A stretch of 64,000 nucleotides of DNA from CAVVUC01 sp963751395 (GCA_963751395.1 CAVVUC010000002.1:124001-188000), one strand, 5' to 3'. Counted from the first letter of the stretch, positions 49,527 to 57,248 are shown. The notes: a model not told the origin generated them from the sequence alone. Made by a program: numbers and translations.

Positions 49527-51191
49527 ATGAAGTCACAAGGCCCTGTTCTTAAATTTTCAAATCAAGCATTTCGCAGCGCAATCGCCATTTGGTGCGTGGC
49601 TGCGCTCGCACCCGGCTCGCAAGTCGCACTTGGGCAGGTGGCCCAGGAACAGGTGCTCACGACAACGACCACGGAGCCCGCGACCGCCCAGGAGGCTCCC
49701 AGAATTCCCGACGATCAACTGGATTCCCTTGTCGCGCCGATCGCTCTTTTTCCCGACCCGCTCCTGGCCCAGACACTGGCGGCTTCGACTTATCCTCTTG
49801 AGATGATTCAGCTTCAACAGTGGATGGAGAGGAACAAGAATCTGAAGGATAAAGCCCTTGCGGATGCAGTGCTGCAACAGCCTTGGGACCCAAGTGTTCA
49901 GGGCATGGTCGCTGTTCCGGACGTGGTTCAGCGCCTGGCAGGGAATATCCAATGGACTACGGAGCTGGGGAATGCATTTCTCGCCCAGTCAGCCGACGTG
50001 ATGGCTGCAGTCCAGCGCATGCGCGCCAAGGCGCAGGGGACGGGGAATTTGAAGACCAGCTCGCAGCAGGTGGTGGAAACTCAGACCGTGGACGAAGGCA
50101 AACAGGTGATCGTGATTCAGCAAGCCAACCCGGAGGTGGTTTACGTCCCCTCATACGATCCGGTAGTGGTCTATGGTGCGCCATCTTATCCCTATTACCC
50201 CTACACCTATCCAGGCTACGTGGCGGGAAGGGCGCTGGCGTTCGGGGCCGGAGTTGCCTTGGGAGCCGCTTGGGGAGGAGGCTGGGGTTACAATTGTGGA
50301 TGGGGCCGCGGCGGCGGCGACGTCAACGTCAACTACGAAAACAATTACAACAGAAACAGTTACAACAACGTCAACAGAGGAAACATCAACACGGGGAACA
50401 TCAATGCAGGTAACAGAGTAGGCGGCGGAAATAGTTGGCAGCACAATCCCACGCATCGCGGAGGCGCTCCTTATGGAGATCGAGGGACAGCAGGCAAGTA
50501 TGGGGGCAGGGGACCAGGCCAGCAACCCGGACGCCCTGGTGGTGCCGGCGGCGTCGGAAGACCCGGTGGCGCTGGCGGTATTGGCGGCGCAGGCGGCGTT
50601 GGCAAGCCTGGCGGTGCCGGTGGAGTTGGCGGTGCAGGCGGTGTTGGAAAGCCCGGTGGCGCCGGTGGAATTGGCGGCGCAGGTGGCGCTGGCAAGCCCG
50701 GTGGTGCAGGTGGAATTGGCGGCGCAGGCGGCGTTGGCAAGCCCGGCGGTGCAGGTGCAATCGGCGGCGCAGGTGGCGCTGGCAAGCCCGGCGGCGCAGG
50801 CGGTATTGGCAGTGCCGGTGGCGCTGGAAGGCCCGGCGGCGCAAGCGGTGTTGGCGGTGCCGGTGGCGCTGGAAGGCCTGGCGGTGCAGGAGGTGGAGCG
50901 GTAAATCGGCCCAGCGGCGGAGCATCAAATCGCCCCAGCACTATGCCAGCCAGTCGTCCATCTGGAGGGAACAATATCGGCAACCGCAGCGTATCGCAAA
51001 GCTCGGGTGGTGGTGCCTTCGGCGGCGGCGGCGGCGGCGGAAGCGCCGCACGAGCCAGCAGTAACAGGGGAGCCAGCAGCTTTAGCGGAGGTGGTGGTGG
51101 CGGCGGCAGTCGCGGTGGAGGGGGCGGAGGCGGCAGTCGCGGTGGCGGTGGTGGAGGCGGCGGAGGCCGTGGGGGTGGAGGCCGCCGGTAA
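49527..51191 (+). CDS. Secreted DUF3300 protein with collagen-like repeats
   Basis: A 554-residue protein. ATG 49527 is preceded by a purine-rich stretch. N-terminal signal (FRSAIAIWCVAALAPGSQVAL), a DUF3300 domain at about 60-230 (PDDQLDSLVAPIALFPDPLL, then TYPLEMIQLQQWMERNKNLK and VVYVPSYDPVVVYG), an Asn-rich linker, a Gly-rich tandem repeat zone (see 50530-50898) and a Ser/Gly/Arg-rich tail. The function of DUF3300 is unknown. It overlaps the DUF2950 gene start (TAATG) in the same way these two families are often neighbours. Confidence 0.82.
   Translation: MKSQGPVLKFSNQAFRSAIAIWCVAALAPGSQVALGQVAQEQVLTTTTTEPATAQEAPRIPDDQLDSLVAPIALFPDPLLAQTLAASTYPLEMIQLQQWMERNKNLKDKALADAVLQQPWDPSVQGMVAVPDVVQRLAGNIQWTTELGNAFLAQSADVMAAVQRMRAKAQGTGNLKTSSQQVVETQTVDEGKQVIVIQQANPEVVYVPSYDPVVVYGAPSYPYYPYTYPGYVAGRALAFGAGVALGAAWGGGWGYNCGWGRGGGDVNVNYENNYNRNSYNNVNRGNINTGNINAGNRVGGGNSWQHNPTHRGGAPYGDRGTAGKYGGRGPGQQPGRPGGAGGVGRPGGAGGIGGAGGVGKPGGAGGVGGAGGVGKPGGAGGIGGAGGAGKPGGAGGIGGAGGVGKPGGAGAIGGAGGAGKPGGAGGIGSAGGAGRPGGASGVGGAGGAGRPGGAGGGAVNRPSGGASNRPSTMPASRPSGGNNIGNRSVSQSSGGGAFGGGGGGGSAARASSNRGASSFSGGGGGGGSRGGGGGGGSRGGGGGGGGGRGGGGRR
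50530..50898 (+). repeat. About seven tandem 45-base repeats encoding Gly-rich collagen-like units
   Basis: The reading frame encodes units of the form [KR]PGGAGG[IV]GGAGG[AV]G, fifteen residues each, with single substitutions between copies. The Gly-X-X spacing is not a strict Gly-X-Y collagen pattern because of the paired glycines. A minus-strand frame is open across the array as well, but only because the repeat is GC-rich. Confidence 0.85.
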
Positions 51192-52198
51192 TGAACAGCA
51201 ACCGAATGAAGGACAATCCAATGAGAACAAAATCTGCCATCACGGCTTCGCGAAAAAATTTCAATTCAACCCTCCTCATTTCCGGCTGTCTCTGCCTCGT
51301 CTTGCAGGCGGCATCCTTTGGAAAAAAGGAGGCGGAGGAATCCGCGCAGCCAAAACAAAAGCAGTTCGATACACCGGAGCAGGCCGCCGGGAGCCTTGTC
51401 GAGGCGGCGGCATCCTTCGAGGTGCCCGCCCTTGGCGAAATTCTTGGACCGGACAGCAAAGACATCATCAGATCCGAAGATCCCGTGAAGGACAAGGAGC
51501 GGGCGCTCGCATTTGCCGCCAGGGCAAAGGAAAAGCAATCGATCGAAATCGATCCCAAGAATCCGAACCGGGCCATTCTCACCTTTGGGGAGGATGACTT
51601 TCCTCTTCCAATTCCGATCGTCAAGCACAAGGACAAATGGTCCTTCGACACCAAGGCAGGCCGCCATGAGATCTTGCTTCGTCGCATCGGCGAGAACGAG
51701 CTGGACGCGATCGAAATCTGCCGCGGCTTTGTCGAAGCGCAGCAGGAATACGCGCAGGAAAAGCACGACGGCTCCATCGTGAACCAGTATGCGCAGAAAA
51801 TCATCAGCACCCCGGGCAAAAAGGATGGCCTTGCGTGGCAGAACGAGGACGGCACCTGGGGCGGCCCCGTCGGAGAAGGGATCGCCAAGGCTTTGGCGCA
51901 GGGTTACACATCGAAATCCCAACCTTACCACGGCTACTACTTCAAAGTTCTCAAGGGACAAGGCCCCGCGGCGCCGCTCGGGAAAATGGACTTTGTAGTC
52001 GAGGGAGCGATGATTGGCGGATTTGCGCTCGCGGCTGCGCCGGCCCAGTATCGGGTTACGGGGGTAAAGACCTTCATCGTCAGCCACACCGGCGTCGTTT
52101 ATGAAAAGGATCTGGGGCCGAACACCCTCGAGCTTTTCCGAAAAATGGATCTCTTCAACCCCGACAAGTCCTGGCATCCGACCGAAGATCAGTGGTGA
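51191..52198 (+). CDS. Secreted DUF2950 protein
   Basis: A 335-residue protein whose ATG 51191 overlaps the stop of the DUF3300 gene. N-terminal signal (STLLISGCLCLVLQAASF), then the DUF2950 domain: QFDTPEQAAGSLVEAAASFE, GRHEILLRRIGENELDAIEI, YHGYYFKVLKGQGP and GGFALAAAPAQYRVTGVKTF. DUF2950 and DUF3300 genes are frequent neighbours in soil bacteria, so they probably act together in the envelope. The biochemical role is unknown. Confidence 0.85.
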   Translation: MNSNRMKDNPMRTKSAITASRKNFNSTLLISGCLCLVLQAASFGKKEAEESAQPKQKQFDTPEQAAGSLVEAAASFEVPALGEILGPDSKDIIRSEDPVKDKERALAFAARAKEKQSIEIDPKNPNRAILTFGEDDFPLPIPIVKHKDKWSFDTKAGRHEILLRRIGENELDAIEICRGFVEAQQEYAQEKHDGSIVNQYAQKIISTPGKKDGLAWQNEDGTWGGPVGEGIAKALAQGYTSKSQPYHGYYFKVLKGQGPAAPLGKMDFVVEGAMIGGFALAAAPAQYRVTGVKTFIVSHTGVVYEKDLGPNTLELFRKMDLFNPDKSWHPTEDQW

Positions 52199-52329
52199 GA
52201 GGCAGGATTGTGAGGAGGGTGCCTTGATCGTTGCTCCGCTTCCATCGCAGTAGGTTTCCTATCTCCGCTAATCCGCAAACCGCGCTGCTCAAATCTGCTG
52301 CCATCCCCGTCCTGCTCTCAAACCAATTC

Positions 52330-53322
52330 ATGAAAATCCTCACCATCCTCGCCGTCTCCGTCGCCCTGCTCACCTCCGCACAGGCGGTGCAACAGCCCTC
52401 CTTCCACACCAAAGGCACGCCGACCGGCAAGGCGACCGGCCCGCTCAAGCCGGGCGAGTATTGGTGGAAACCGCAGCTCTCGCCGCGCGGGCCGCTCATG
52501 GTCCTCGTGAGCGTGCCCGAGCAGACCATGCACGTGTATCGCAACGGCATCCTCATCGGCCGCTCGACCGTGAGCACCGGCACGAAGGGCAACGCCACGC
52601 CGGGCGGCGTCTTCACGATCCTCGAAAAAAAGCAGGAGCACTACTCGAAGAAATACGACAACGCGCCGATGCCCAACATGCAGCGGCTGACATGGACCGG
52701 CATCGCCATGCACTCGGGCAATCTGCCCGGCTACCCCGCCAGCCACGGCTGCATCCGGCTGCCGTTTGATTTCTCACAGTTGCTTTTCAGCGCGACATCG
52801 AAGGGTGGCACCGTCGTCGTGGGAGATGGCAAAACACCCGTGCCATACCTCGCCTCGAATCCCGGCCTGATGCTCGCGCCGAAAGATTTCACGCCCGAGA
52901 TGATGCGCCCGCTTGCGAATAATGAATACGACTGGAACCCGGAGCGTAGCGCAAGCGGACCGATCACGATCGTCGTCAGCGGCGGCGATCGCGCCATTTA
53001 CGTCTATCGGAATGGCAGTCCCATCGGGCGCGCCCCGGTCGAGATCGGCGGCCGCGGATCGCTTGGCAATCATGTGTACTCGATGCTCGAAGGCACGACC
53101 GGACGGCAAAGCTTTCTGGCTCCTGGCCGCGCCGCGCGCCGGTGGATGAGCGTGACAAGCAGCGGCCGCAGCGTTCCTGCCGAGCAGATCGCGTCGCGCC
53201 TGCGCATGAACCCGGAGTTTGCGCACAAGCTCTACGACACCCTCGCGCCGGGCACGACCATCATCATTACTGATCAGCCGGTCGTGCGCAGCCGCCGCAA
53301 CGCGGCCGTCCTCGAAAACTGA
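52330..53322 (+). CDS. Secreted L,D-transpeptidase (YkuD) with a second YkuD-like segment
   Basis: A 330-residue protein starting at ATG 52330 (MKILTILAVSVALLTSAQAV, signal peptide). The YkuD domain is clear: LMVLVSVPEQTMHVYRNG, GRSTVSTGTKGNATPGGVFT and the catalytic HSGNLPGYPASHGCIRLP with its Cys. The family forms 3-3 cross-links in peptidoglycan. The second half (PITIVVSGGDRAIYVYRNGS, then GRAPVEIGGRGSLGNHVYSM) repeats the opening strands but lacks the SHGCIR motif, so it looks like a degenerate duplicate. Confidence 0.85.
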   Translation: MKILTILAVSVALLTSAQAVQQPSFHTKGTPTGKATGPLKPGEYWWKPQLSPRGPLMVLVSVPEQTMHVYRNGILIGRSTVSTGTKGNATPGGVFTILEKKQEHYSKKYDNAPMPNMQRLTWTGIAMHSGNLPGYPASHGCIRLPFDFSQLLFSATSKGGTVVVGDGKTPVPYLASNPGLMLAPKDFTPEMMRPLANNEYDWNPERSASGPITIVVSGGDRAIYVYRNGSPIGRAPVEIGGRGSLGNHVYSMLEGTTGRQSFLAPGRAARRWMSVTSSGRSVPAEQIASRLRMNPEFAHKLYDTLAPGTTIIITDQPVVRSRRNAAVLEN

Positions 53323-53413
53323 GGGCGTCACCGCACCGTTCAGCCGTGGAAATGATCGCAGCGCCGACGCTCGCGATTGCGAGCGCTGAGTTTGAACGGC
53401 GCCCGAGTGGCGA

Positions 53414-53432
53414 TAGGACCAAGGTCCGATAG
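53414..53432 (+). promoter_or_regulatory. Second copy of the 19-base motif, upstream of the PFK gene
   Basis: TAGGACCAAGGTCCGATAG, three changes from 49433-49451, with a perfect GGACC/GGTCC palindrome. It lies 43 bases before ATG 53476. Confidence 0.4.
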
Positions 53433-53475
53433 ACCCCCTGAAGTGCGCCGGGACAGGGTTGCGTGATCCTTTCAC

Positions 53476-54717
53476 ATGCAAACACCAAACCTCGGCGAAC
53501 CACGCTTCGCCTCCACGCACAGCCACACGATCAACGACGACATCCGCATTCCCGAGCGGATCGAAACCGGCGCGGAGCCGGGGCTTCAGTTCGAGCACGC
53601 CGGGCCGCGCGCGAAGCTCTTTTTCGATGCGAAGCAGACGCGCGCGGGCATCGTGACGTGCGGCGGGTTGTGCCCCGGCCTGAACAACGTCATCCGCTCG
53701 CTCTTCCTCGAACTGCACTACGGCTACGGCGTCCCGGAGGTGCTCGGCTTTCGCGGCGGCTATGGCGGGCTCGACCCGGCGTGCGGCGTGGAGCCGGCAA
53801 GGATCACGCCGGAGTTCGTGGATGGCATTCATCAAAAAGGCGGCACCATCCTCGGCTCGACACGCGGCCCGGTGGATATCGGCGTCGCCGTGGACAATCT
53901 CATCGCGCGCGGGGTGAACATCCTCTTCACCATCGGCGGCGACGGCACGCAGCGAGGAGCAAACGATCTCTACCAGGAGGCGTGCAAACGCGGCCACGCG
54001 CTCTCCGTTGTCGGCGTCCCCAAGACCATCGACAACGACGTCAGCTTCGTCGCGCGGACCTTCGGATTCACCAGCGCGGTCGAGGAGGCGGCGCGTGTGC
54101 TCGATTGCGCGCACACCGAGGCGCGCAGCGTGCCCGGCGGCATCGGTCTCGTGAAACTCATGGGCCGCCACGCCGGCTTCATCACCGCGGGCGCGACGGT
54201 CGCAAGCCAGGACGTGAACTTCGCACTCATCCCCGAAGTGCCGTTCAAACTCGACGTTTTTCTCGCCGCTTTGAAACAGCGGATGCTCACAAAATCGCAC
54301 GCCGTCATCGCGGTCGCGGAAGGCGCCGGACAGGACCTGCTGGCCGCCGATGCCAGTGCGCGCGACGCCTCCGGCAACGTGAAGCTTGCGGACATCGGCC
54401 CGTTCCTGCGCGAAAAGATCGAGACCTTTTTCAAAGCCGAAGGCATCCCGGTCGTGCTTCGCTATTTCGACCCGAGCTATCAGGTCCGCAGCCGCCCCGC
54501 GAACTGCGAGGACGCGCTGCTCTGCGACCTCTTTGCGCGCCACGCCGTCCATGCCGCGATGGCCGGCAAGACCGGCCTCGTCATCGGCTTCCTGCACGAG
54601 CGATTCATCCACGTCCCGATTGAACTCCTCGCCACACACACCAAGCGCCTCGACCCCGCGAGCGGCTGGTGGCGCTCCGTTCTCGCCGCGACGGGACAGC
54701 CGGAGCGATTTGGGTAA
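53476..54717 (+). CDS. pfk: 6-phosphofructokinase, plant/trypanosome (group III) type
   Basis: A 413-residue enzyme. Sequence features: GIVTCGGLCPGLNNVIRSLF, IGGDGTQRGANDL, VVGVPKTIDNDVSF and GLVKLMGRHAGF. The Gly-Gly-Asp-Gly-Thr loop (Gly at the E. coli position 104) together with Lys in PKTIDND fits the ATP-using group III enzymes; PPi enzymes usually have Asp in the first loop. It phosphorylates fructose 6-phosphate in glycolysis. The preceding 19-base palindromic motif may regulate it. Confidence 0.9.
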   Translation: MQTPNLGEPRFASTHSHTINDDIRIPERIETGAEPGLQFEHAGPRAKLFFDAKQTRAGIVTCGGLCPGLNNVIRSLFLELHYGYGVPEVLGFRGGYGGLDPACGVEPARITPEFVDGIHQKGGTILGSTRGPVDIGVAVDNLIARGVNILFTIGGDGTQRGANDLYQEACKRGHALSVVGVPKTIDNDVSFVARTFGFTSAVEEAARVLDCAHTEARSVPGGIGLVKLMGRHAGFITAGATVASQDVNFALIPEVPFKLDVFLAALKQRMLTKSHAVIAVAEGAGQDLLAADASARDASGNVKLADIGPFLREKIETFFKAEGIPVVLRYFDPSYQVRSRPANCEDALLCDLFARHAVHAAMAGKTGLVIGFLHERFIHVPIELLATHTKRLDPASGWWRSVLAATGQPERFG

Positions 54718-54745
54718 AACTCACCGTCAAACGAAAGAAACAACC

Positions 54746-55105
54746 ATGCCTGTCATCATCCAGCACGAACCCGGCAACGTCTATGTCCTGCGCGCCAGTG
54801 GCATTTTGAAGCGATCCGAATTTGCCAACGTGCAAAGCACAGCCGCCCGGGACATCGACGCGGGCGCAAAGCCGCGCTGCCTCGCCATCCTCGAAAACTT
54901 CGAGGGCTGGGAGCGCGGCGCGGACTGGAACGACCTCGATTTCATGCTCTCGCACGGGAACGAGATTGCGAAGATCGCGATCGTCGCCGAGCCACGCTGG
55001 GAAGCCGACGCGCTGGCATTCGCCGGAGCCGGTTTCCGGAGCGCACCGGTGAAATTTTTCCCGGCTGGTCAGCTCGCCGAAGCCCGGGCGTGGCTCGCGG
55101 AATAA
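54746..55105 (+). CDS. SpoIIAA-like (STAS) small protein
   Basis: A 119-residue protein starting at ATG 54746, 28 bases after the PFK gene. It has a STAS/SpoIIAA-like fold pattern (MPVIIQHEPGNVYVLRASG, LAILENFEGWERGADWNDL, FFPAGQLAEARAWL), a family often found as small regulatory or lipid-binding domains. No phosphoserine motif can be assigned. It ends 40 bases before the inverted-repeat element. Confidence 0.7.
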   Translation: MPVIIQHEPGNVYVLRASGILKRSEFANVQSTAARDIDAGAKPRCLAILENFEGWERGADWNDLDFMLSHGNEIAKIAIVAEPRWEADALAFAGAGFRSAPVKFFPAGQLAEARAWLAE

Positions 55106-55144
55106 AGACCGGCGGATTTTCGCCGCTCGTGCCCAAGCGCTGCG

Positions 55145-55260
55145 CTTTGGGAACGAGTCCCCATGAACTGCGTTCACCACGCAGCATGTAAATTTCGAGA
55201 CAGCCGCGTCCGTCGTTATTTGGCTGATTTTAACCGATTTCGGCCTATTTACGGAGTAGG
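55145..55260. mobile_element. Left inverted repeat (116 bp) of a 2.1-kb cassette element
   Basis: From CTTTGGGAACGAGTCCCC (55145) to ATTTACGGAGTAGG (55260). Its reverse complement occurs at 57124-57239 with three changes, all in one 10-base block. The outer part TTTGGGAACGAGTCCCC also occurs at 12456-12472 on the other strand, so the terminus is made of dispersed-repeat DNA. No transposase is encoded between the arms. Confidence 0.85.
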
Positions 55261-55310
55261 GGAACCGCAGGTAACTCACCCGCGGTCATCCTGGCTGCAA
55301 ATCCAGGCTT

Positions 55311-55364
55311 GTCCAACAAGGGTTGCAGTGTCGGCAAGCGACACTGCAACCTTCAAGGTTAGGC
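55311..55364 (-). repeat. attC-like site 1 (54 bp)
   Basis: On the minus strand: R'' core GCCTAAC (55364-55358), an arm, a perfect 11-bp hairpin (TTGCAGTGTCG, loop CTTGC) and R' core GTTGGAC (55317-55311). Both cores fit the integron attC consensus (RYYYAAC and GTTRRRY). It starts seven bases after the stop of the upstream gene at 55372. Confidence 0.68.
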
Positions 55365-55371
55365 GTTGCGG

Positions 55372-56028
55372 TCATTGGCTATTGGGTAGCAACTGAAGAT
55401 CAGTTGCAGTGGTCGGAACGGTCGCAGTGGAATCTACATACCGGACGACAACGGAACCTCTACCGACGGAGACGAGTTGAAGACGTGTTCCGCGGGGTAG
55501 CGTCACCATGCCGGAAGCTTTGCCAGCGACAACCACGGGCATTTGGATTGGTGTTGTGAGGGTAACCTCGCGTGGTAAAGGTCGAGGGGTTGGTGCAATG
55601 GCCGGAGTAGGCGTGGCGACGGCGAGCGGCTTTGGGGTCGGCTCCGGCTCCGGCGACTCACCACGTTCTCGACCGTCCAAATGCTGAACTTGTCTTCGTA
55701 ATGATGCGAGTTCGGACTGTTCCTTGGCGGTCAGCGGAAAACCAAGCGGCTTCTCCGAGTATAACGCGATCATCTCCTTGTTAAGGTCGTTGATCCGGCG
55801 GAAAGCAACCTTGGTGTCTTCTTCCAGATCGACGAAGTCGGAACTGGATGTCCTCCAGCCAGGCGCCTTAATCAAGTCATCGCTCGATTGATGGATTGCT
55901 TTCAGGATAGTGCTAACTTGGGCGCTGCGCTGGTCAATTGCCAAATTCCAGTTGTCGAACTGCGCTTGGATACGAAGGTATCCGATAATGACTGCCGCAG
56001 CCGCGAGAATGGTAAAAAATGCTTTCAC
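55372..56028 (-). CDS. Cassette gene A: membrane-anchored, Pro-rich, SH3-like protein
   Basis: A 218-residue protein from GTG 56028. One membrane helix (FFTILAAAAVIIGYLRIQ), a helical segment, a Pro-rich linker (PEPEPTPKPLAVATPTPAIA) and a C-terminal beta domain of SH3-like type (GMVTLPRGTRLQLVSVGRGS, then VVVRYVDST). The last domain resembles those used by bacterial envelope proteins to bind peptidoglycan or peptides. The start is 21 bases from the R' core of attC-like site 2 and the stop is seven bases from site 1, as in integron cassettes. Function unknown. Confidence 0.6.
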   Translation of the reverse strand: MKAFFTILAAAAVIIGYLRIQAQFDNWNLAIDQRSAQVSTILKAIHQSSDDLIKAPGWRTSSSDFVDLEEDTKVAFRRINDLNKEMIALYSEKPLGFPLTAKEQSELASLRRQVQHLDGRERGESPEPEPTPKPLAVATPTPAIAPTPRPLPREVTLTTPIQMPVVVAGKASGMVTLPRGTRLQLVSVGRGSVVVRYVDSTATVPTTATDLQLLPNSQ

Positions 56029-56048
56029 TATCGTAATCGGGTAGCAAC

Positions 56049-56162
56049 GCCTAACGTCCCCAGTGACCTATCCCTGCTTGCCTCTGGCATCCGAGCCTGC
56101 TCCGCAGGCGAAATGCCAGAAGTCCCGAAGGGACAGGGATTAGGTCGACTGGCTTGTTCGGC
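56049..56162 (-). repeat. attC-like site 2 (114 bp)
   Basis: On the minus strand: R'' GCCGAAC (56162-56156), then a long imperfect stem (CCAGTCGACCTAATCCCTG pairs with CAGGGATAGGTCACTGG), inner stems ATGCCAG/CTGGCAT and GCAGG/CCTGC, and R' GTTAGGC (56055-56049). R'' differs from consensus at one base. The two unpaired single bases in the outer stem look like the extrahelical bases that mark attC polarity. Confidence 0.75.
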
Positions 56163-56182
56163 CATTTTCTATTTTGCATTGT

Positions 56183-56890
56183 TTAGTATCCGCGACCTCG
56201 CACCGAGCGATGTTGTTCGCTTGGAGATTGGCTTTGATTCTTCCGGGCCTCTGCCAGTGCTTTAAGATATTCGCGTCGTTGTTCGGGTGTATCTACTCCC
56301 GGGGGGAAAATGCTGCGCGGAGTGCTTGCAGACGTGGGCACTCCAACTTTGAAAGTCGCAGAATAGAGAGGAACACCTTCGTATTGGGCTCCAGTCGGTG
56401 CGGCGACTACATGTATACGGCCTGCCTTTGCTGGGTAACCGTAGATAGCAAATCTCCCCATTGGGCGTTCGGTCGGCGCACTGTTGAGCGGGGCTGATCG
56501 AAGCGTTCCATTTGATACAGTCTTCAGCGGGCCAAATGTTTCTTCTATCTGTTTCTTTGTATCTCCAGCCGCAAGTTCTGCAAGTTGCGCAATCCCGCCT
56601 GCTCCAGAGCCTGCGTCAACATTCCATGCAAAACCAGGCTTCACGGGATCCCTGTCGCAGTCTATGATTAAGACCTCGCCGTGTGAAGCTACAACAGCCC
56701 CGCGAATTACAACCAAATCTCCCGACCTCACCACCGGCGGAGGTGGCAGGGAAATCTCAGCTTGTGCAGTCGGCTCGGGTGATGCTTGGGCCTGCTCAGA
56801 GACAGACACCACTCTTACTGGCACTGTAAGTTGGTTCCAAAGCAACAAAGCAATCACTCCCATCAGAATAACAATAATTAGTGTCTTCAC
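56183..56890 (-). CDS. Cassette gene B: membrane-anchored protein of unknown function
   Basis: A 235-residue protein from GTG 56890. One N-terminal membrane helix (IIVILMGVIALLLWNQL), a linker, and a mixed domain with DLVVIRGAVVASHGEVLIID and KKQIEETFGPLKTVSNGTLR; a polar Ser/Gln/Arg-rich tail. No family recognised. Its stop is 21 bases before the R'' core of attC-like site 2. Base use is AT-richer than the flanking chromosome. Confidence 0.6.
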   Translation of the reverse strand: MKTLIIVILMGVIALLLWNQLTVPVRVVSVSEQAQASPEPTAQAEISLPPPPVVRSGDLVVIRGAVVASHGEVLIIDCDRDPVKPGFAWNVDAGSGAGGIAQLAELAAGDTKKQIEETFGPLKTVSNGTLRSAPLNSAPTERPMGRFAIYGYPAKAGRIHVVAAPTGAQYEGVPLYSATFKVGVPTSASTPRSIFPPGVDTPEQRREYLKALAEARKNQSQSPSEQHRSVRGRGY

Positions 56891-56962
56891 GTTTTCTCGT
56901 TTGAAAGTGCTATATCCGCATTACTCGATTCAACACCGTAGTAAAAAGGTAAGTGTTTTTTT

Positions 56963-57123
56963 GCCTAACAGTGTTATTGAACAACGCGCAGTATTTGCAG
57001 GTAAAATGCAGCGTGTTGTATATCTCCTACAAATGCGGCATCAAAGTGCAGACTTCGTCCTTGATGTTGCATGGAGGCATTTTGCGCTCCGTCAACACCC
57101 GGTCAAGAATGATTGTGTTCGCT
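56963..57123 (-). repeat. Incomplete third attC-like site
   Basis: A GTTAGGC core on the minus strand (56969-56963) is followed (toward 57018) by an imperfect stem ACAACGCGC/GCGTGTTGT, but no good partner core follows. AGCGAAC (57123-57117), directly beside the right inverted repeat, is a weak R''-like word. The region 57060-57100 contains a further hairpin (CATCAA/TTGATG). The site may be damaged or unusually long. The 76 bases between it and cassette gene B hold no gene. Confidence 0.4.
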
Positions 57124-57239
57124 CCTACTCCGTAAATAGGCCGAAATCGGTCAAAACTAGCCAAATAACGACGGACGCGGCTGTCTCGAAATTTACATGC
57201 TGCGTGGTGAACGCAGTTCATGGGGACTCGTTCCCAAAG
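57124..57239. mobile_element. Right inverted repeat (116 bp)
   Basis: Reverse complement of 55145-55260 with three differences. Past it (57240-57518) no gene is seen, only the GCGCTTTGGGAACG dispersed repeat described at 57249. Confidence 0.85.
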
Positions 57240-57248
57240 TTAGCTCCG

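Noticed and set aside
50530..50898. Array of repeats that could be mistaken for CRISPR
   Set aside because: The units are contiguous, have no spacers, stay in one reading frame and encode a Gly-rich protein. No cas gene is present anywhere in the window.
55106..55144. Target-site duplication of the inverted-repeat element
   Set aside because: Bases outside the two 116-bp arms do not match as a direct repeat beyond what the dispersed GCGCTTTGGG word explains.
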